Shown here: positions 34,112-34,206 of the stretch, piece by piece
How the letters are laid out: each line of letters opens with the position of its first letter
Numbering within the stretch: position 1 is the first letter of the stretch
Origin: an uncultured Eubacteriales bacterium
Lineage (GTDB): Bacteria > Bacillota > Clostridia > Peptostreptococcales > Anaerovoracaceae
Assembly (NCBI GenBank): GCA_900320285.1
Contig: ONRQ01000031.1
Coordinates: 1-34,206 of the forward strand
Reading direction: 5' to 3'
Length of the DNA stretch: 34,206 nucleotides
Program-made: the position numbers and the translations under genes
Notes under the pieces: generated by a model
Databases searched by the model: none
What the model was told of the DNA's origin: nothing
What the model saw: the letters and a program-made list of their open reading frames with translations, nothing else

Positions 34112-34206
34112 CAGACTGTAGACAAAGTCTCGATCGAAAGGTCGAGGCTTTTCTATTGACGAAAAAAATTTCGAATCTGCCGCACCCTTTCGCATGAAGC
34201 CGGAGC
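34108..34206 (-). repeat. 99-bp inverted repeat, right copy (matches 1-99)
   Basis: This is the exact reverse complement of bases 1-99, running to the last base of the window. Read outward (plus strand), CTCGATCGAAAGGTCGAG followed by GCTTTTCT (34129-34153) can terminate the YcxB-like gene. See the left copy for structure. Confidence 0.95.

Overview
The window looks like a contig from an anaerobic, low-oxygen-adapted Clostridia (Firmicutes). The evidence is strong purine-rich ribosome binding sites, a glycyl radical enzyme with its radical-SAM activase, two clostridial-type ferredoxin-like proteins, a lysine-rich Ig-like/transglutaminase surface protein of a kind common in Lachnospiraceae and Anaerovoracaceae, and a probable UGA-encoded selenoprotein. 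The family-level assignment is only a guess. Most genes are on the minus strand. Both ends of the window carry the same 99 bp in inverted orientation, which most likely marks where an assembler stopped at a dispersed repeat.

Layout. Positions 146-4279 (minus) hold an AGCS-type Na+/amino acid symporter, preceded by a three-gene operon: a HerA-like ATPase (DUF853 type), a ProX/YbaK-type editing deacylase, and a small gene read through an in-frame TGA (1744-2070) that I interpret as a selenoprotein. Positions 4528-7428 (plus) hold a large M16 metallopeptidase. Positions 7507-11780 (minus) hold two secreted proteins (Ig-like plus transglutaminase-like, and rhodanese-like) and a PAP2 phosphatase/MscS channel pair. 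At 11958-12345 (plus) is a tagD-like gene that is broken by an internal deletion with a frameshift.

Positions 12395-31948 (minus) form an unusually complete branched-chain amino acid (BCAA) block. In transcription order it is ilvB, ilvN, ilvB, ilvN, ilvC, ilvD, leuA, leuC, leuD, leuB, a DUF815 AAA-type ATPase, ilvA, ilvE, a glycyl radical enzyme, its activase and then, after a gap, a flavodoxin-ferredoxin fusion protein. These genes cover every committed step to valine, leucine and isoleucine, including threonine deamination and final transamination. The odd members are the second acetolactate synthase pair, the ATPase and the glycyl radical module, whose active-site motif (Cys-Val-Val-Pro) does not match the Cys-Val-Glu of known dehydratases. 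Divergent from the block is a leucine dehydrogenase-like gene (32154-33197, plus). The candidate promoters of the two transcription units overlap, which suggests coordinated switching between building and oxidising/aminating branched-chain compounds. The last gene (33404-34081, plus) is a YcxB-like membrane protein.

The candidates most worth following up are the unannotated selenoprotein with its SECIS-like hairpin, the BCAA-linked glycyl radical enzyme of unknown substrate, and the end repeat whose inner edge runs into a different terminator hairpin at each copy. I saw no tRNA, rRNA, CRISPR array, transposase, phage gene or T-box leader.
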